Below, piece after piece: positions 16,902-25,461 of a stretch of DNA of 64,000 nt (its first letter is position 1; the number at the start of each line of letters is the position of its first letter). The position numbers and the translations under genes were made by a program. This DNA comes from Alphaproteobacteria bacterium. GTDB taxonomy: Bacteria > Pseudomonadota > Alphaproteobacteria > SMXS01. The stretch lies in NCBI GenBank assembly GCA_028284945.1, contig JANQQJ010000006.1:62001-126000 (forward strand), written 5' to 3'. The notes under the pieces are model-generated. The model ran no database searches and was not told the DNA's origin. It was given only the letters and a program-made list of their open reading frames with translations.

Positions 16902-17077
16902 ATTTCGTCTCCTGGTTTTTGTTGTGGTGCTACCTTAAAGCTTGGTCGTGCCGCGACAAGCCCTGAAACAAGCCGTCAAGTTGGGTGATTCTTGCATTGC
17001 TTCCGCCCCAGTTCGCGGTACTTATGGAGGCGTAACAAACACCGGCGGGTAAGCCGGACACTTATCAGGAGTCATAG

Positions 17078-18088
17078 ATGATGAAAATCGACGCGGGCGT
17101 TCCCGACACACTGGCCGACGTGCCTGAACAGGCAGCCAAGCTTGAACGCCTGGGCTATGACGGGTTGGCGTGCGCGGAAACATCGCATGACCCCTTTATG
17201 CCCCTGGCGCTGGCAGCTGAACATACCAGCCGTGTCGAACTGATGACATCGATCGCGGTTGGTTTTGCCCGCAATCCCATGGTGCTCGCCAATCTGGCGC
17301 ATGATCTGAACGCTTACTCCAAAGGACGCTTCCTGCTTGGCATCGGTTCGCAGATCAAGCCGCATATCACCAAACGGTTCTCCATGCCCTGGTCGGACCC
17401 GGCAGCGCGGATGAAGGAAATGATCCAGGCGGTCCATGCCATCTGGGATAGCTGGTATGACGGGACGCCGCTGAAGTTCCGTGGTGACTATTACCAACAC
17501 ACCTTGATGACACCGGTTTTCACGCCGACCAACACGGATTACGGCCGGGCCAAGATCATTTTGGCAGCAGTCGGTCCGATGATGACCAAGACGGCGGCCG
17601 AAGTCGCAGACGGTCTGCTGATCCACGCCTTTACGACGCCGCGCTATCTGAAAGAAGTGACCGCGCCTGTCGTCGAAGAGACGCTTGGCCAATTCGGCCG
17701 CGCGCGCGACGATTTTCAGATCGTCTATCCGGCCTTCATCGTGACCGGTGAAACCGAAGAACAGTTCAACAAGTGGAAGAAGAGTACCCGTGAGCGGGTC
17801 GCGTTCTACGGCTCGACGCCGGCCTATAAGGGCGTGCTCGATCTACACGGCTGGGGCGATGTACAGCCCGAGTTGAACCGTCTTTCCAAAGAAGGAAAAT
17901 GGGAGGAGATGGGCACCTTGATCGACGACGATATCCTCAGCGCTTTTGCTGTGGTCGGCGAACCCGACCAGGTTGTCGGCCAGCTGAAGGACCGGTTTGA
18001 AGGGGTCGTCGACCGGCTGTTCGTCAGCTTCCCGGACTTGCCTGAAGACCGGGTCGGCCAACTTATTGACCAGATGAAAGCTGCGTGA
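17078..18088 (+). CDS. LLM-class (luciferase-like) flavin-dependent oxidoreductase
   Basis: The 336-residue protein has a luciferase-like TIM-barrel layout: [19 protein letters not shown] near 23-41, [16 protein letters not shown] (about 51-66), [16 protein letters not shown] (about 80-95) and a C-terminal [14 protein letters not shown] segment. Members use FMN or F420 to oxidise or reduce small substrates; which cofactor applies here is not clear. AGGAG lies eight bases before the ATG. A CCGGC/GCCGG hairpin (17042-17057) sits just upstream of that site. Its stop lies nine bases before the msrB start, so both are likely co-transcribed. Confidence 0.88.
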   Translation: MMKIDAGVPDTLADVPEQAAKLERLGYDGLACAETSHDPFMPLALAAEHTSRVELMTSIAVGFARNPMVLANLAHDLNAYSKGRFLLGIGSQIKPHITKRFSMPWSDPAARMKEMIQAVHAIWDSWYDGTPLKFRGDYYQHTLMTPVFTPTNTDYGRAKIILAAVGPMMTKTAAEVADGLLIHAFTTPRYLKEVTAPVVEETLGQFGRARDDFQIVYPAFIVTGETEEQFNKWKKSTRERVAFYGSTPAYKGVLDLHGWGDVQPELNRLSKEGKWEEMGTLIDDDILSAFAVVGEPDQVVGQLKDRFEGVVDRLFVSFPDLPEDRVGQLIDQMKAA

Positions 18089-18096
18089 GGTTTGTG

Positions 18097-18558
18097 ATGT
18101 CCGATAAAACCTATCAAAAGACACCCGAAGCGGTTGCCGCCTTAACGTCGGCGCAACGCGAGGTGACCCAGAACGATGCCACCGAACGGCCCTTCGCCAA
18201 CGAATTCTGGGACAACAAGGAACCCGGTATCTATGTCGATGTGGTCAGTGGCGAACCGCTGTTTGCGTCAAACACCAAATATGATTCGCATAGTGGCTGG
18301 CCCAGTTTCTGGGAGCCATTGGTTGCCGAGAATGTAGTAGAATTAGAAGACCGCAGCCACGGCATGGTCCGCACGGAAGTCCGCTCAAAGCATGGTGATT
18401 CCCATCTGGGGCATCTATTCCCCGATGGTCCTCAGCCCACCGGCATGCGCTATTGCATCAACTCGGCATCGTTGCGTTTTATTCCGGTTAAAGATTTGGA
18501 ATCAGAAGGTTACGGGGAATTCGCCAACCTCTTTGAAGGGGCTGACGCCGCAGAATAG
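18097..18558 (+). CDS. msrB: Peptide-methionine (R)-S-oxide reductase MsrB
   Basis: The 153-residue protein has the MsrB fold signatures [31 protein letters not shown] and the catalytic RYCINSASL (Cys120). The four zinc cysteines of many MsrBs are absent ([10 protein letters not shown] replaces a CxxC strand). The usual resolving Cys of GCGWPSF is Ser66 here. It therefore belongs to a zinc-free form that must recycle its sulfenic acid by another route. The ATG at 18097 has TGAGG six bases upstream and lies nine bases after the flavin oxidoreductase gene. Role: repair of oxidised methionine. Confidence 0.93.
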   Translation: MSDKTYQKTPEAVAALTSAQREVTQNDATERPFANEFWDNKEPGIYVDVVSGEPLFASNTKYDSHSGWPSFWEPLVAENVVELEDRSHGMVRTEVRSKHGDSHLGHLFPDGPQPTGMRYCINSASLRFIPVKDLESEGYGEFANLFEGADAAE

Positions 18559-18605
18559 CATCGGCTTCGCGTCGGTCACCGCTCCTTTGCAAGCCTGCTC
18601 TTAAC

Positions 18606-18652
18606 AATTTGCTATTGCAATAATTGCAAAAGCAATTATGTTGCAGTGCACA
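18606..18652. promoter_or_regulatory. TTGC/GCAA palindromic operator upstream of phasin-like gene
   Basis: The stretch is packed with TTGC and GCAA words. ATAATTGC (18620-18627), AAAA and GCAATTAT (18632-18639) form a perfect 8-bp palindrome. TTGCTATTGCAA precedes it and TTGCAGTGCA follows. Repeated TTGC/TGCA palindromes upstream of phasin genes are the known target type of the PHB regulator PhaR. It starts the phasin/DGAT gene pair. Confidence 0.6.
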
Positions 18653-18672
18653 AACGAAATAGGGAGCGTGCT

Positions 18673-19068
18673 ATGGCGCAATCAGGCAATCCATTCGAGG
18701 ACATGTTCAAGGCGTTTCAGGATCTGGGAAGTGCAAACTTCCCGGGTTTCGACCCGGCGTCGCTGGGCGGTGCAGGTGGCGAGTCGATGAAGGCGATGCA
18801 GGAAGTCGCCCGTATTTCGGCAGGCGCCATGCAACAGATGCTGTCGCGTCAGCAATCCATGGCCGCAGAGGCTGTCTCAGACTGGCAGCAGTCGGTTCAA
18901 AGCGTCATGCAGGGCGATCCCGCGAGCATGATGCAGCGGGCAACGGAACTGAGCCGCGAAGGTGCGGACAAAACGGCGAAGAACTTCAGCGAGCTATCGA
19001 AAATCGCCAGCGATGCACAGGCGGAAATCATGGCGGTCGTCAGCGGTAACGCCAAAGCCAAGAAATAG
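18673..19068 (+). CDS. Phasin-like granule-associated protein
   Basis: The 131-residue protein is amphipathic, mostly helical and rich in Ala, Met, Gln and Ser, as in phasins (repeated MQQM, QQSM and SVMQ words, then an ATELSREGADKTAKNF helix and a KAKK tail). Phasins coat polyhydroxyalkanoate or neutral-lipid granules. The ATG at 18673 follows AGGGAG, preferred over an upstream in-frame start at 18646. It lies behind a TTGC/GCAA palindrome cluster resembling a PhaR site and 35 bases before a wax ester synthase/DGAT gene, so a role on storage-lipid bodies fits. No PHA synthase is in the window. Confidence 0.75.
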   Translation: MAQSGNPFEDMFKAFQDLGSANFPGFDPASLGGAGGESMKAMQEVARISAGAMQQMLSRQQSMAAEAVSDWQQSVQSVMQGDPASMMQRATELSREGADKTAKNFSELSKIASDAQAEIMAVVSGNAKAKK

Positions 19069-19103
19069 ACCTAGGGCATCCGCCTGACTCCAGGAGATTC
19101 ACT

Positions 19104-20600
19104 ATGGAACAGTTAAGCGCGCAAGACGCGTCGTTTCTCTACGTCGAAAATGAACAGGTCGCCAACCATGTCGGTGGCATGTACATCTATGACCAGTCCA
19201 CGGCGCCCGACGGCAAGGTCGGCTTCAAGCAAATTCTGGCGCATTTGGATGCGCATCTGCCGATGGTGCCTCGCTACCGCCAGAAGTTGAAGATGGTACC
19301 CGGAAATCTGGATCACCCCTATTGGGTCGATGACGAAAAGTTCGACATTGAATATCACGTTCGCCATATGGCGCTGCCGCAGCCGGGTGATTGGCGCCAG
19401 CTCTGCATTCTGGCGTCGCGGCTCTATGACCGGCCTCTGGATATGTCGCGTCCGCTCTGGGTGTTCTATGTGATCGAGGGCCTCGGCAATATCGACGGCA
19501 TGCCGGAAGGCTCATTTGCGGTGGTTACCAAAACCCACCATGCGATGATCGACGGTGTGTCCGGCACAGCGATGATGACGGCGATCCACAATACTGAGCC
19601 CGATGTCAGCCTGCCCGAACCGCAGCCCTGGACCCCGAAGCCCGCGCCCAGTGATATGGAATTGCTCAGCCGCGCCTATATGAAGAACTTCACCCAGCCG
19701 CTCAATTTCGTCCAGGCGCTCAGCGCGACCATGCCGGCGGCAACACGGGTTATGACGGGCCTTTCCGAACAGAAGTTCAGCATTCCAGAAGCGATCGGTT
19801 CGGTGCCCCGGACGCGGCTCAATGGCGAAGTCTCGGGCCATAAGGTGATTGATGCCGCGGAGTTCAAGATCTCCGAAATGCGCGAGGTAAAGAACGCCGT
19901 GCCCGGTGCGACCTTGAACGACGTTGTCCTGGCCATCGGCGGCGGCGCGCTGCGCAAATATCTCCTCGATAAGGACGAATTGCCTGACCAATCATTGATC
20001 ACATTGTCTCCGATCTCGGTACGCTCCAAGGACGCCCGCGATCCGTCCAATGCTGATACCGCAGCAGCGGGCGGCAATGATGTCAGTGGCATGTTGGTCG
20101 ACCTTGGGACCAATATCGAAGATCCGTTGGAGCGCCTGCAGCATATTCATGATTCCGCAGCCAATTCCAAGGAATTGACCAGTGCGATCGGGGCCAAGAC
20201 CCTTACCGATTTCAGTCAGTTTATTCCGGGTATCACCATGGGGCTGGCCTCGCGCTTGGCCAGTTCGCTGGGCCTTGCAACCCAGATGCAGCCCATTGTG
20301 AACACGGTTTTGACTAATGTGCCCGGACCGCAGTTCCCGCTCTATTTCTGTGGCGCAGAGATGGTTAATCAGTGGAGCCTGGGTATCGTGCAGAACGGCC
20401 TGGCGCTCTTCCACGGCATCCTGAGCTATAACGGGAAAATGACCATTACAGCCATGTCCGACCGTGAAGTGATGCCCGACCCGGCATTTTATCGCCAGTG
20501 CATGGAAGAGGCCTTCGAAGAACTCAAGGCCGCGACGACGGCTGCACCTAAGAAGCGCGCTCCGCGGGCGAAGCCCAGGGCGAAGAAGCAGCCCGCTTAA
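19104..20600 (+). CDS. Wax ester synthase / acyl-CoA:diacylglycerol acyltransferase (WS/DGAT)
   Basis: The 498-residue protein has the WS/DGAT hallmarks: MEQLSAQDASFLY at the start, PRYRQKLK, the catalytic HHxxxDG motif (His145-His146, Asp150-Gly151) and the later NDVVLAIGGGALRKYL and NTVLTNVPGPQFPLY motifs. It esterifies acyl-CoA with fatty alcohol or diacylglycerol to make wax ester or triacylglycerol. The last 20 residues form a Lys/Arg/Pro/Ala-rich basic tail (KKRAPRAKPRAKKQPA) beyond the usual domain, perhaps for lipid-surface or nucleic-acid binding. AGGAG precedes the ATG. It follows the phasin-like gene in the same direction. Confidence 0.95.
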   Translation: MEQLSAQDASFLYVENEQVANHVGGMYIYDQSTAPDGKVGFKQILAHLDAHLPMVPRYRQKLKMVPGNLDHPYWVDDEKFDIEYHVRHMALPQPGDWRQLCILASRLYDRPLDMSRPLWVFYVIEGLGNIDGMPEGSFAVVTKTHHAMIDGVSGTAMMTAIHNTEPDVSLPEPQPWTPKPAPSDMELLSRAYMKNFTQPLNFVQALSATMPAATRVMTGLSEQKFSIPEAIGSVPRTRLNGEVSGHKVIDAAEFKISEMREVKNAVPGATLNDVVLAIGGGALRKYLLDKDELPDQSLITLSPISVRSKDARDPSNADTAAAGGNDVSGMLVDLGTNIEDPLERLQHIHDSAANSKELTSAIGAKTLTDFSQFIPGITMGLASRLASSLGLATQMQPIVNTVLTNVPGPQFPLYFCGAEMVNQWSLGIVQNGLALFHGILSYNGKMTITAMSDREVMPDPAFYRQCMEEAFEELKAATTAAPKKRAPRAKPRAKKQPA

Positions 20601-20622
20601 AGTTTGCTGAAAGCTGATGTGA

Positions 20623-20841
20623 ATGACCATGGCATCTGTTGTGGATATGCATGTCTGGCGCATGTCGCGCAGGCTCGTTGACGAGTACGAGCGATACGCG
20701 CCTTACAAGGCCGACAAGCAGGCTGACGCCTGCTTTGAGGCCGGTGATCCGATCGGTGAGCAATGGTGGCTTAGCGTCCGCGAGGCTGTCATCGAAGCGC
20801 AGATAAAAAACGGCGCTCGACAGGACTGTTGGAATGGTTGA
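20623..20841 (+). CDS. Small hypothetical protein, 72 aa
   Basis: The short frame encodes a helical protein rich in Trp, Tyr and charged residues (VDMHVWRMSRRLVDEYERYA, then EQWWLSVREAVIEAQ). I do not recognise its family. It begins 22 bases after the DGAT gene without a clear ribosome site, so it probably depends on read-through translation. It overlaps the next frame by eight bases. Codon use resembles its neighbours, which favours a real gene. Confidence 0.5.
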   Translation: MTMASVVDMHVWRMSRRLVDEYERYAPYKADKQADACFEAGDPIGEQWWLSVREAVIEAQIKNGARQDCWNG

Positions 20842-21058
20842 AGGCGGCTTTAAAGATATCGATCTTATCGGCCCGGGGCCGTTTCACCTGCCCGTTGTGG
20901 AAGGCGTCATTGGCGTGGAACTGATCGACGGCCAGGGTCCGCCGGAAATGCGGCTGGTTACCAAAGGGGGTGCGGAGCTTTGTATCCCGATCAGGGGGAT
21001 CGCTTTGGCTGATCTGTGGAACCAGCTCGGAAAAATTCTGGGCACGGAGTCCGCTTAA
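20834..21058 (+). CDS. Small hypothetical protein, 74 aa
   Basis: The frame encodes a small, mostly beta protein (IDLIGPGPFHLPVVEGVIGV, then MRLVTKGGAELCIPIRG and a short C-terminal helix). A CAGGA site precedes the ATG, which overlaps the previous small gene by eight bases, suggesting coupling. Its stop overlaps by four bases the stop of the convergent alcohol dehydrogenase. Family unknown. Confidence 0.5.
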   Translation: MVEGGFKDIDLIGPGPFHLPVVEGVIGVELIDGQGPPEMRLVTKGGAELCIPIRGIALADLWNQLGKILGTESA

Positions 21059-22155
21059 GGCATCCGCAGGATCGGTTTGATCACCTTGCCGGTTGTGGCT
21101 GAGTCGTGGACAGCCTGGTTGATGTCGGCAAAGTCGTAATATTTGACGAACTTGTCATAGGGTAACCGGCCATCGCGCCATAGGGATGCCAGATAAGGTA
21201 CAAAGGTCTGAGCGGCCGCATCGCCCATCACCACGCCCTTGATGCCGCGGCCTAGCCCGATATTGTCCATACTGAATGGAATCTCGATGCCGCCGGGCGT
21301 GGCGCCCACCTGTGCCGCCCATCCCGGCCGACCCAGACAATCTACCGCCTCGCGTACTGCCGTTGGCGCACCGGAGCATTCAACGGAAAAGTCCGCACCG
21401 CCATTGGTCAGCGCGCGAATCTCTGAAACCACATTGCTGGTTTCGGCATTGATGCAGTGGGTAGCACCCATTTCAACGGCCATATCCAGCCGCGCCGGCT
21501 TCATATCGACGGCGATGATTTTTTCGCAGCCGGTCTCGCGCGCCCCCATGATGGCGGCCAGGCCTACTGTGCCGACTCCAAACACGACGATCGACGAGCC
21601 CGCTGGCGGTTTGATCGCATTGATCACCGTACCGAACCCGGTGGTAAGCCCGCAGCCCAGCGGCCCCATCAGTTCCAGCGGCAGGTCCTGATCGATCTTG
21701 ATGACGCTGCGGCGGGGCGACAGGGAATAGGTGGCGAAAGACGACTGGCCGACAAACCGGCCCAGCAGCTCGTGCCCGTTCTGTTTTAGCGGCGAGGAGC
21801 CATCGGTGCGCTGTCCCGACAGATTTCGTTCAATGAACTCGTCACAATAGGCTGGTGCGCCTTCGTGACAGTGCCGGCACTGACCACAGGAATCGCCACT
21901 CAGAACCACATGGTCGCCCGGTTTCACATGGGTGACGGCGCTGCCCACCGCCTCAACCACGCCTGACCCTTCATGCCCAACCACCATGGGCAGCGGCAGG
22001 TTGATCTCCTGGCGTTGCACTGCCACATCCGTGTGACAGATGCCGCTGGCAACGATGCGCACCAGTACTTCGTCAGCGCGCGGTTCGTCGACGTCGACCG
22101 CCTCGATGAGAAAGTCGCCCTCGGCCTCGCGTACCACCGCTGCCATTGCCTGCAT
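21055..22155 (-). CDS. Zn-dependent alcohol dehydrogenase (aryl-alcohol type MDR)
   Basis: The 366-residue protein is a classical zinc MDR alcohol dehydrogenase. Catalytic zinc ligands are Cys40 (SGICHTD) and His61-Glu62 (GHEGSG); the structural zinc lobe is Cys90, Cys93, Cys96 and Cys104; the NAD-binding GVGTVG follows in the middle. It resembles aryl-alcohol/benzyl-alcohol dehydrogenases and should oxidise primary alcohols to aldehydes with NAD. AGGGGAGAACC precedes the ATG. It is divergent from an enoyl-CoA hydratase gene. Confidence 0.93.
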   Translation of the reverse strand: MQAMAAVVREAEGDFLIEAVDVDEPRADEVLVRIVASGICHTDVAVQRQEINLPLPMVVGHEGSGVVEAVGSAVTHVKPGDHVVLSGDSCGQCRHCHEGAPAYCDEFIERNLSGQRTDGSSPLKQNGHELLGRFVGQSSFATYSLSPRRSVIKIDQDLPLELMGPLGCGLTTGFGTVINAIKPPAGSSIVVFGVGTVGLAAIMGARETGCEKIIAVDMKPARLDMAVEMGATHCINAETSNVVSEIRALTNGGADFSVECSGAPTAVREAVDCLGRPGWAAQVGATPGGIEIPFSMDNIGLGRGIKGVVMGDAAAQTFVPYLASLWRDGRLPYDKFVKYYDFADINQAVHDSATTGKVIKPILRMP

Positions 22156-22272
22156 TTTTGGTTCTCCCCTTTGACCCTGGATATGCCCTCCAGCCTAATG
22201 CGCGACTCAAGCCGTTGCCAGCATCGCCTCAGCCTGCTAACCGGAATGTTCAAACCGTCAGGGAGATGCCAT

Positions 22273-23052
22273 ATGGCCGAACCGGTCATTCTTGTCGAAA
22301 AAACGGGCGAATGCGCCCTCGTGACCCTTAACCGACCGAACCAGATGAACGCTCTGTCGCGTGAGCTACGCACGGCCATCGCCGATACGGTCGATGCGTT
22401 GGAAGCCGATCCGGATGTCCGTGTCATGATCTTGACCGGGGCGGGGCGGGCGTTCTGCGCCGGGCTGGATTTGAAGGAACTGGGGGCAGAGGGTCTCTCG
22501 GGCAATAACAACGCCGTCACGACCAAGGACCCGGTGACCTCGCTGTCGAAATTTTCCGGGCCGATCATTGGCGGTATCAATGGTGTCGCGATCACCGGCG
22601 GCTTTGAACTCGCGCTTGCCTGCGATGTTCTGATCGCCTCGACCGAAGCGCGCTTTGCCGATACCCATGCCCGCGTCGGCATCATGCCCGGCTGGGGCCT
22701 CAGCCAAAAACTCAGCCGCGCGATCGGCATTTCTCGTGCCAAGGAATTATCGCTGACGGGCAATTTTTTGGGCGCGCAGCAAGCTTCGGACTGGGGCCTG
22801 GTTAACCGGGTGGTTGAGCCCGGCGACTTGCTCTCTGCGTGCAAGGCGCTGGCCGACGATATGCTATCCGTCGATCCGCGGCTGCTGCCTGCATACAAGA
22901 AGCTGATTGATGACGGCTTCGACCGAAGCTTTGGCGATGCGATGCAGCTTGAAAAAGACGTCTCGTCTGCAATGAACTCAGCCGTCAGCGCCGATACTGT
23001 CGAATCCCGCCGCGAAGCCATCCGTCAACGCGGCCAGACCCAGAAGGGGTAA
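22273..23052 (+). CDS. Enoyl-CoA hydratase/isomerase (crotonase family)
   Basis: The 259-residue protein has crotonase features: LVTLNRPNQMNALS near the start, the oxyanion-hole GAGRAFCAGLDLKEL, and GPIIGGINGVAITGGFELALACD (second oxyanion Gly). The active-site region reads TEARFADTHARVGIMPG, where one hydration Glu is not obvious, so isomerase or hydrolase activity cannot be excluded. The ATG at 22273 follows GGGAGATG. It is followed after five bases by a glutathione transferase gene, so both are in one operon. Likely in fatty-acid or side-chain beta-oxidation. Confidence 0.92.
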   Translation: MAEPVILVEKTGECALVTLNRPNQMNALSRELRTAIADTVDALEADPDVRVMILTGAGRAFCAGLDLKELGAEGLSGNNNAVTTKDPVTSLSKFSGPIIGGINGVAITGGFELALACDVLIASTEARFADTHARVGIMPGWGLSQKLSRAIGISRAKELSLTGNFLGAQQASDWGLVNRVVEPGDLLSACKALADDMLSVDPRLLPAYKKLIDDGFDRSFGDAMQLEKDVSSAMNSAVSADTVESRREAIRQRGQTQKG

Positions 23053-23057
23053 GTGCG

Positions 23058-23693
23058 ATGCCGAATATCACGGTCCACCATCTGAACAATTCGAAGTCCC
23101 AGCGCATCCTCTGGGTGCTGGAAGAGCTGGGGCTGCCCTATGACATCAAATATTATCAGCGCCAGCCGACCATGGCCGCCCCGCCCGAAATGCGCGAGGT
23201 GCACCCGCTAGGCAAGTCTCCGATTACGGAGATCGATGGCAAGGTAATGGCGGAATCCGGTGCGGTCGTTGGCTTTTTGATCGACCGCTTCGGTGGTGGC
23301 CGGTTCGCGCCCGCCAAGGATGGCGATGATTGGGGCCACTACATCGAAATGCTGCACTATCCCGAAGGCTCAGCCAACACGCCGTTCTTTTTGAACCTGA
23401 TCGTCAACGCCATGCAGTTGGGCGACAGCCCGCTCAAGCAATATGCCGATGAGCAGACCAAGCTGCACCTCGACTATATGCAGGGGCTGCTGGGCGATGA
23501 TGATTATCTGGTCGGGAATGAATTCTCCGGCGCCGACATTCAGATCGGCTTCACCCTGCAGGGTGCCAATGTCGGCGGGCTGTTGGAAGGGCGGCAAAAC
23601 CTGATCGACTATGTCGCGAAGTTAGAAGCTCGTCCCGCCTATAAGGCCGCCATTGAAAAAGGCGGCGACATGAACCTCGATTTCGGGGGGTAG
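23058..23693 (+). CDS. Glutathione S-transferase family protein
   Basis: The 211-residue protein has an N-terminal thioredoxin fold (ITVHHLNNSKSQRILWVLEELGL) with SKS at the position of the catalytic Ser, the cis-Pro region KSPITEIDG and an EsG-type glutathione contact (AESGAV), then an all-helical C-terminal domain ending with ARPAYKAAIEKGG. It probably conjugates or reduces electrophiles. It is encoded five bases after the enoyl-CoA hydratase gene and likely protects against reactive intermediates of that pathway. Confidence 0.92.
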   Translation: MPNITVHHLNNSKSQRILWVLEELGLPYDIKYYQRQPTMAAPPEMREVHPLGKSPITEIDGKVMAESGAVVGFLIDRFGGGRFAPAKDGDDWGHYIEMLHYPEGSANTPFFLNLIVNAMQLGDSPLKQYADEQTKLHLDYMQGLLGDDDYLVGNEFSGADIQIGFTLQGANVGGLLEGRQNLIDYVAKLEARPAYKAAIEKGGDMNLDFGG

Positions 23694-23719
23694 GGTGCTG
23701 AGATTGGGAGCGTCAGAAC

Positions 23720-24196
23720 ATGAGCTACGACTTGATGGTATTTGACCCTGCGGCAGCACCTTTTGACCGGAAGGAATTCAAGGCCTGGTACGACGATCAG
23801 ACCAAGTGGTCGGAAGGGCATAGTTACAACGATCCCAAGGTGACCACGCCAGCGCTTCAGGATTGGTTTCATGAGATGATCCGTGAATTCCCAGCGATGA
23901 ACGGTCCCTATGCGTCAACGGACTATGACAATAGCTACGTTACGGACTATTCGGTCGGCAGAGCTGTGATTTATGCTGGTTTTGCCTGGTCCGTTGCTCA
24001 AGATGCGTACAAGGCCGTCGTCGAAGGGGCGGCCAGACACAAGGTCGGGTTCTACGACGTGTCCGGACCGCATGGCGAGATTGTGCTCCCTGGCCAGACG
24101 CCTAGAGATACGGACAGCGCCACTTGGACTAGAGAAATTGACAAAAGCTCAATCGACGAGTTTGTCCGCAAGTTCACGCATCGCGACGAGAAATGA
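23720..24196 (+). CDS. Conserved-looking hypothetical protein, 158 aa
   Basis: The product starts MSYDLMVFDPAAAPFDRKEF and contains WYDDQTKWSEGHSYNDP and REFPAMNGPYAS, a highly patterned aromatic/acidic region that I take to be a family of uncharacterised proteins. No signal peptide, membrane helix or catalytic motif is seen. GGGAG precedes the ATG. It follows the GST gene by 26 bases in the same direction and is followed by a terminator-like hairpin at 24312. Confidence 0.7.
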   Translation: MSYDLMVFDPAAAPFDRKEFKAWYDDQTKWSEGHSYNDPKVTTPALQDWFHEMIREFPAMNGPYASTDYDNSYVTDYSVGRAVIYAGFAWSVAQDAYKAVVEGAARHKVGFYDVSGPHGEIVLPGQTPRDTDSATWTREIDKSSIDEFVRKFTHRDEK

Positions 24197-24311
24197 ACGA
24201 TTGAGCATATGGGCAAACGGGCGTATACCCCCGCGCACTATGACGAACTTGAAAACCATGACCGCACGAATTCGCGTCCACCCTTGGTGGGCTGCCTAGG
24301 CCGTGCGCTTT

Positions 24312-24342
24312 GGGCAGTCCGCCATCCAGCGGCTGCCCTTTT
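24312..24342 (+). terminator. Rho-independent terminator
   Basis: GGGCAG and CCGC (24312-24322, one bulged T) pair with GCGG and CTGCCC (24329-24338) across a six-base loop, followed by TTTT. It lies between the 158-residue gene and the GNAT gene and would end the enoyl-CoA hydratase/GST transcript. Confidence 0.75.
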
Positions 24343-24394
24343 CTGAAACATCGAAGAATTCTTCCAAGGGCTGCCGCTAACCGGGAGAATACCG

Positions 24395-24901
24395 ATGCCA
24401 GAAAACCAGGTCACGATCAGAGCTGTTGAGCCGGAAGACTGCCGCGCGCTGCAGGCGCTCTATAGCCAGCCACGGGCGCAGGGCTGGACCATGCAGATGC
24501 CCTACCCGTCGGTTGCGATGTGGCGGCAGCGGCTGGCCGATGTGCCGGATGGGTTGCGTGCCTTCGTTGCCGAACTGGACGGAACGGTGGTCGGCAATCT
24601 GGGCATCCATGTGAATGGAAAATCGCCACGCCGCACTCACGCGGCTGAACTTGGTATGGCCGTGCACGATGACTTTCACGGAAAGGGTGTCGGTTCGGCC
24701 CTGATGACGGCTGCCATTGATGTGGCGGACAACTGGCTTAACCTGGGGCGGCTGGAACTAACGGTCTATGTCGATAACGAACCGGCGATCGGGCTCTACC
24801 GCAAATTCGGTTTCGAGATTGAAGGCACCCTGCGTGCCTATGCGTTCCGCAGCGGCGCGTTCCAGGACGCCCATATCATGGCGCGGCTTTCTGTCAGCTA
24901 G
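24395..24901 (+). CDS. GNAT family N-acetyltransferase
   Basis: The 168-residue protein has the GNAT fold: VTIRAVEPEDCRAL at the start, AELGMAVHDDFHGKGVGSAL (the acetyl-CoA pyrophosphate loop, HGKGVG) and LYRKFGFEIEGTLRAYAFR near the end, as in RimJ/RimL or PhnO-like acetyltransferases. Substrate unknown. GGGAGAATACC precedes the ATG. It is convergent with two secreted mini-CAP genes. Confidence 0.9.
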   Translation: MPENQVTIRAVEPEDCRALQALYSQPRAQGWTMQMPYPSVAMWRQRLADVPDGLRAFVAELDGTVVGNLGIHVNGKSPRRTHAAELGMAVHDDFHGKGVGSALMTAAIDVADNWLNLGRLELTVYVDNEPAIGLYRKFGFEIEGTLRAYAFRSGAFQDAHIMARLSVS

Positions 24902-24920
24902 GTACAGCTTTGCCTGAGGG

Positions 24921-25409
24921 TCATTTTGCTGCGGCGTCTTTGCCGATCCTGTCGGCATCGGTGAAGGATAGAATGATGTCGCCGGTTTTGGGGTCGAACT
25001 CAGGCTCATAGAGTGGGGTGCTGCCACCAGCGCTGCCGGAGGGATAATAGTGGCATGTAAACACAGCCCGGGACCAGTCCGAACCGGCCTGATCACCCGC
25101 TCCGCACTTGGAGAAATTACAGCCGACATGAGGCGGTTCAGGCCATATGACCTGTGTGAAGTACTGCGTCATCAGACTCACCGCGTCGCAAGTTGCCCCG
25201 GCTGAGAAGCTATAGCTGCCGCCCGAAACGACGGTTGTTGCGCCACGTTTCGCGACTTTGACATTGAGATCGGTGGATGTCTTGTTGACCACGGTAATTT
25301 TGGGTCCGGAAACCGTATCGTCAGCAAGGGCATCGGCTGACACCGCGGCCAGCAGAGCTGCCAGAAAAAAGGCAAGGGTTCTCCGGGTCATTCGTTTGGT
25401 CACGTTCAT
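24921..25409 (-). CDS. Secreted mini-CAP protein (C-terminal half of CAP domain only), His lost
   Basis: The 162-residue protein has a signal peptide (TRRTLAFFLAALLAAVSADALA), a short beta-rich segment (PKITVVNKTSTDLNVKV, ending in SGGSYSFSAG) and then two blocks matching CAP/SCP/PR-1 signatures: YFTQVIW (83-89) and CHYYPSG (119-125), with several Cys that could pair. The N-terminal half of a normal CAP domain, with its first His and Glu, is missing, and the CAP1 His (GHYTQ) is Gln82 here. It is paralogous to the next gene. Function unknown; probably periplasmic or extracellular. Confidence 0.75.
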   Translation of the reverse strand: MNVTKRMTRRTLAFFLAALLAAVSADALADDTVSGPKITVVNKTSTDLNVKVAKRGATTVVSGGSYSFSAGATCDAVSLMTQYFTQVIWPEPPHVGCNFSKCGAGDQAGSDWSRAVFTCHYYPSGSAGGSTPLYEPEFDPKTGDIILSFTDADRIGKDAAAK

Positions 25410-25461
25410 TTACCGTTCGTTGATTAGTGTTTCTCAGGAACACCTTATCGGCGGCTTGAGC

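Noticed and set aside
21924-23021. A 365-codon open frame on the minus strand overlapping the enoyl-CoA hydratase gene
   Set aside because: It is antisense to a clear crotonase gene, is Ser/Arg-rich with no domain pattern, and is a typical shadow of high-GC coding sequence.
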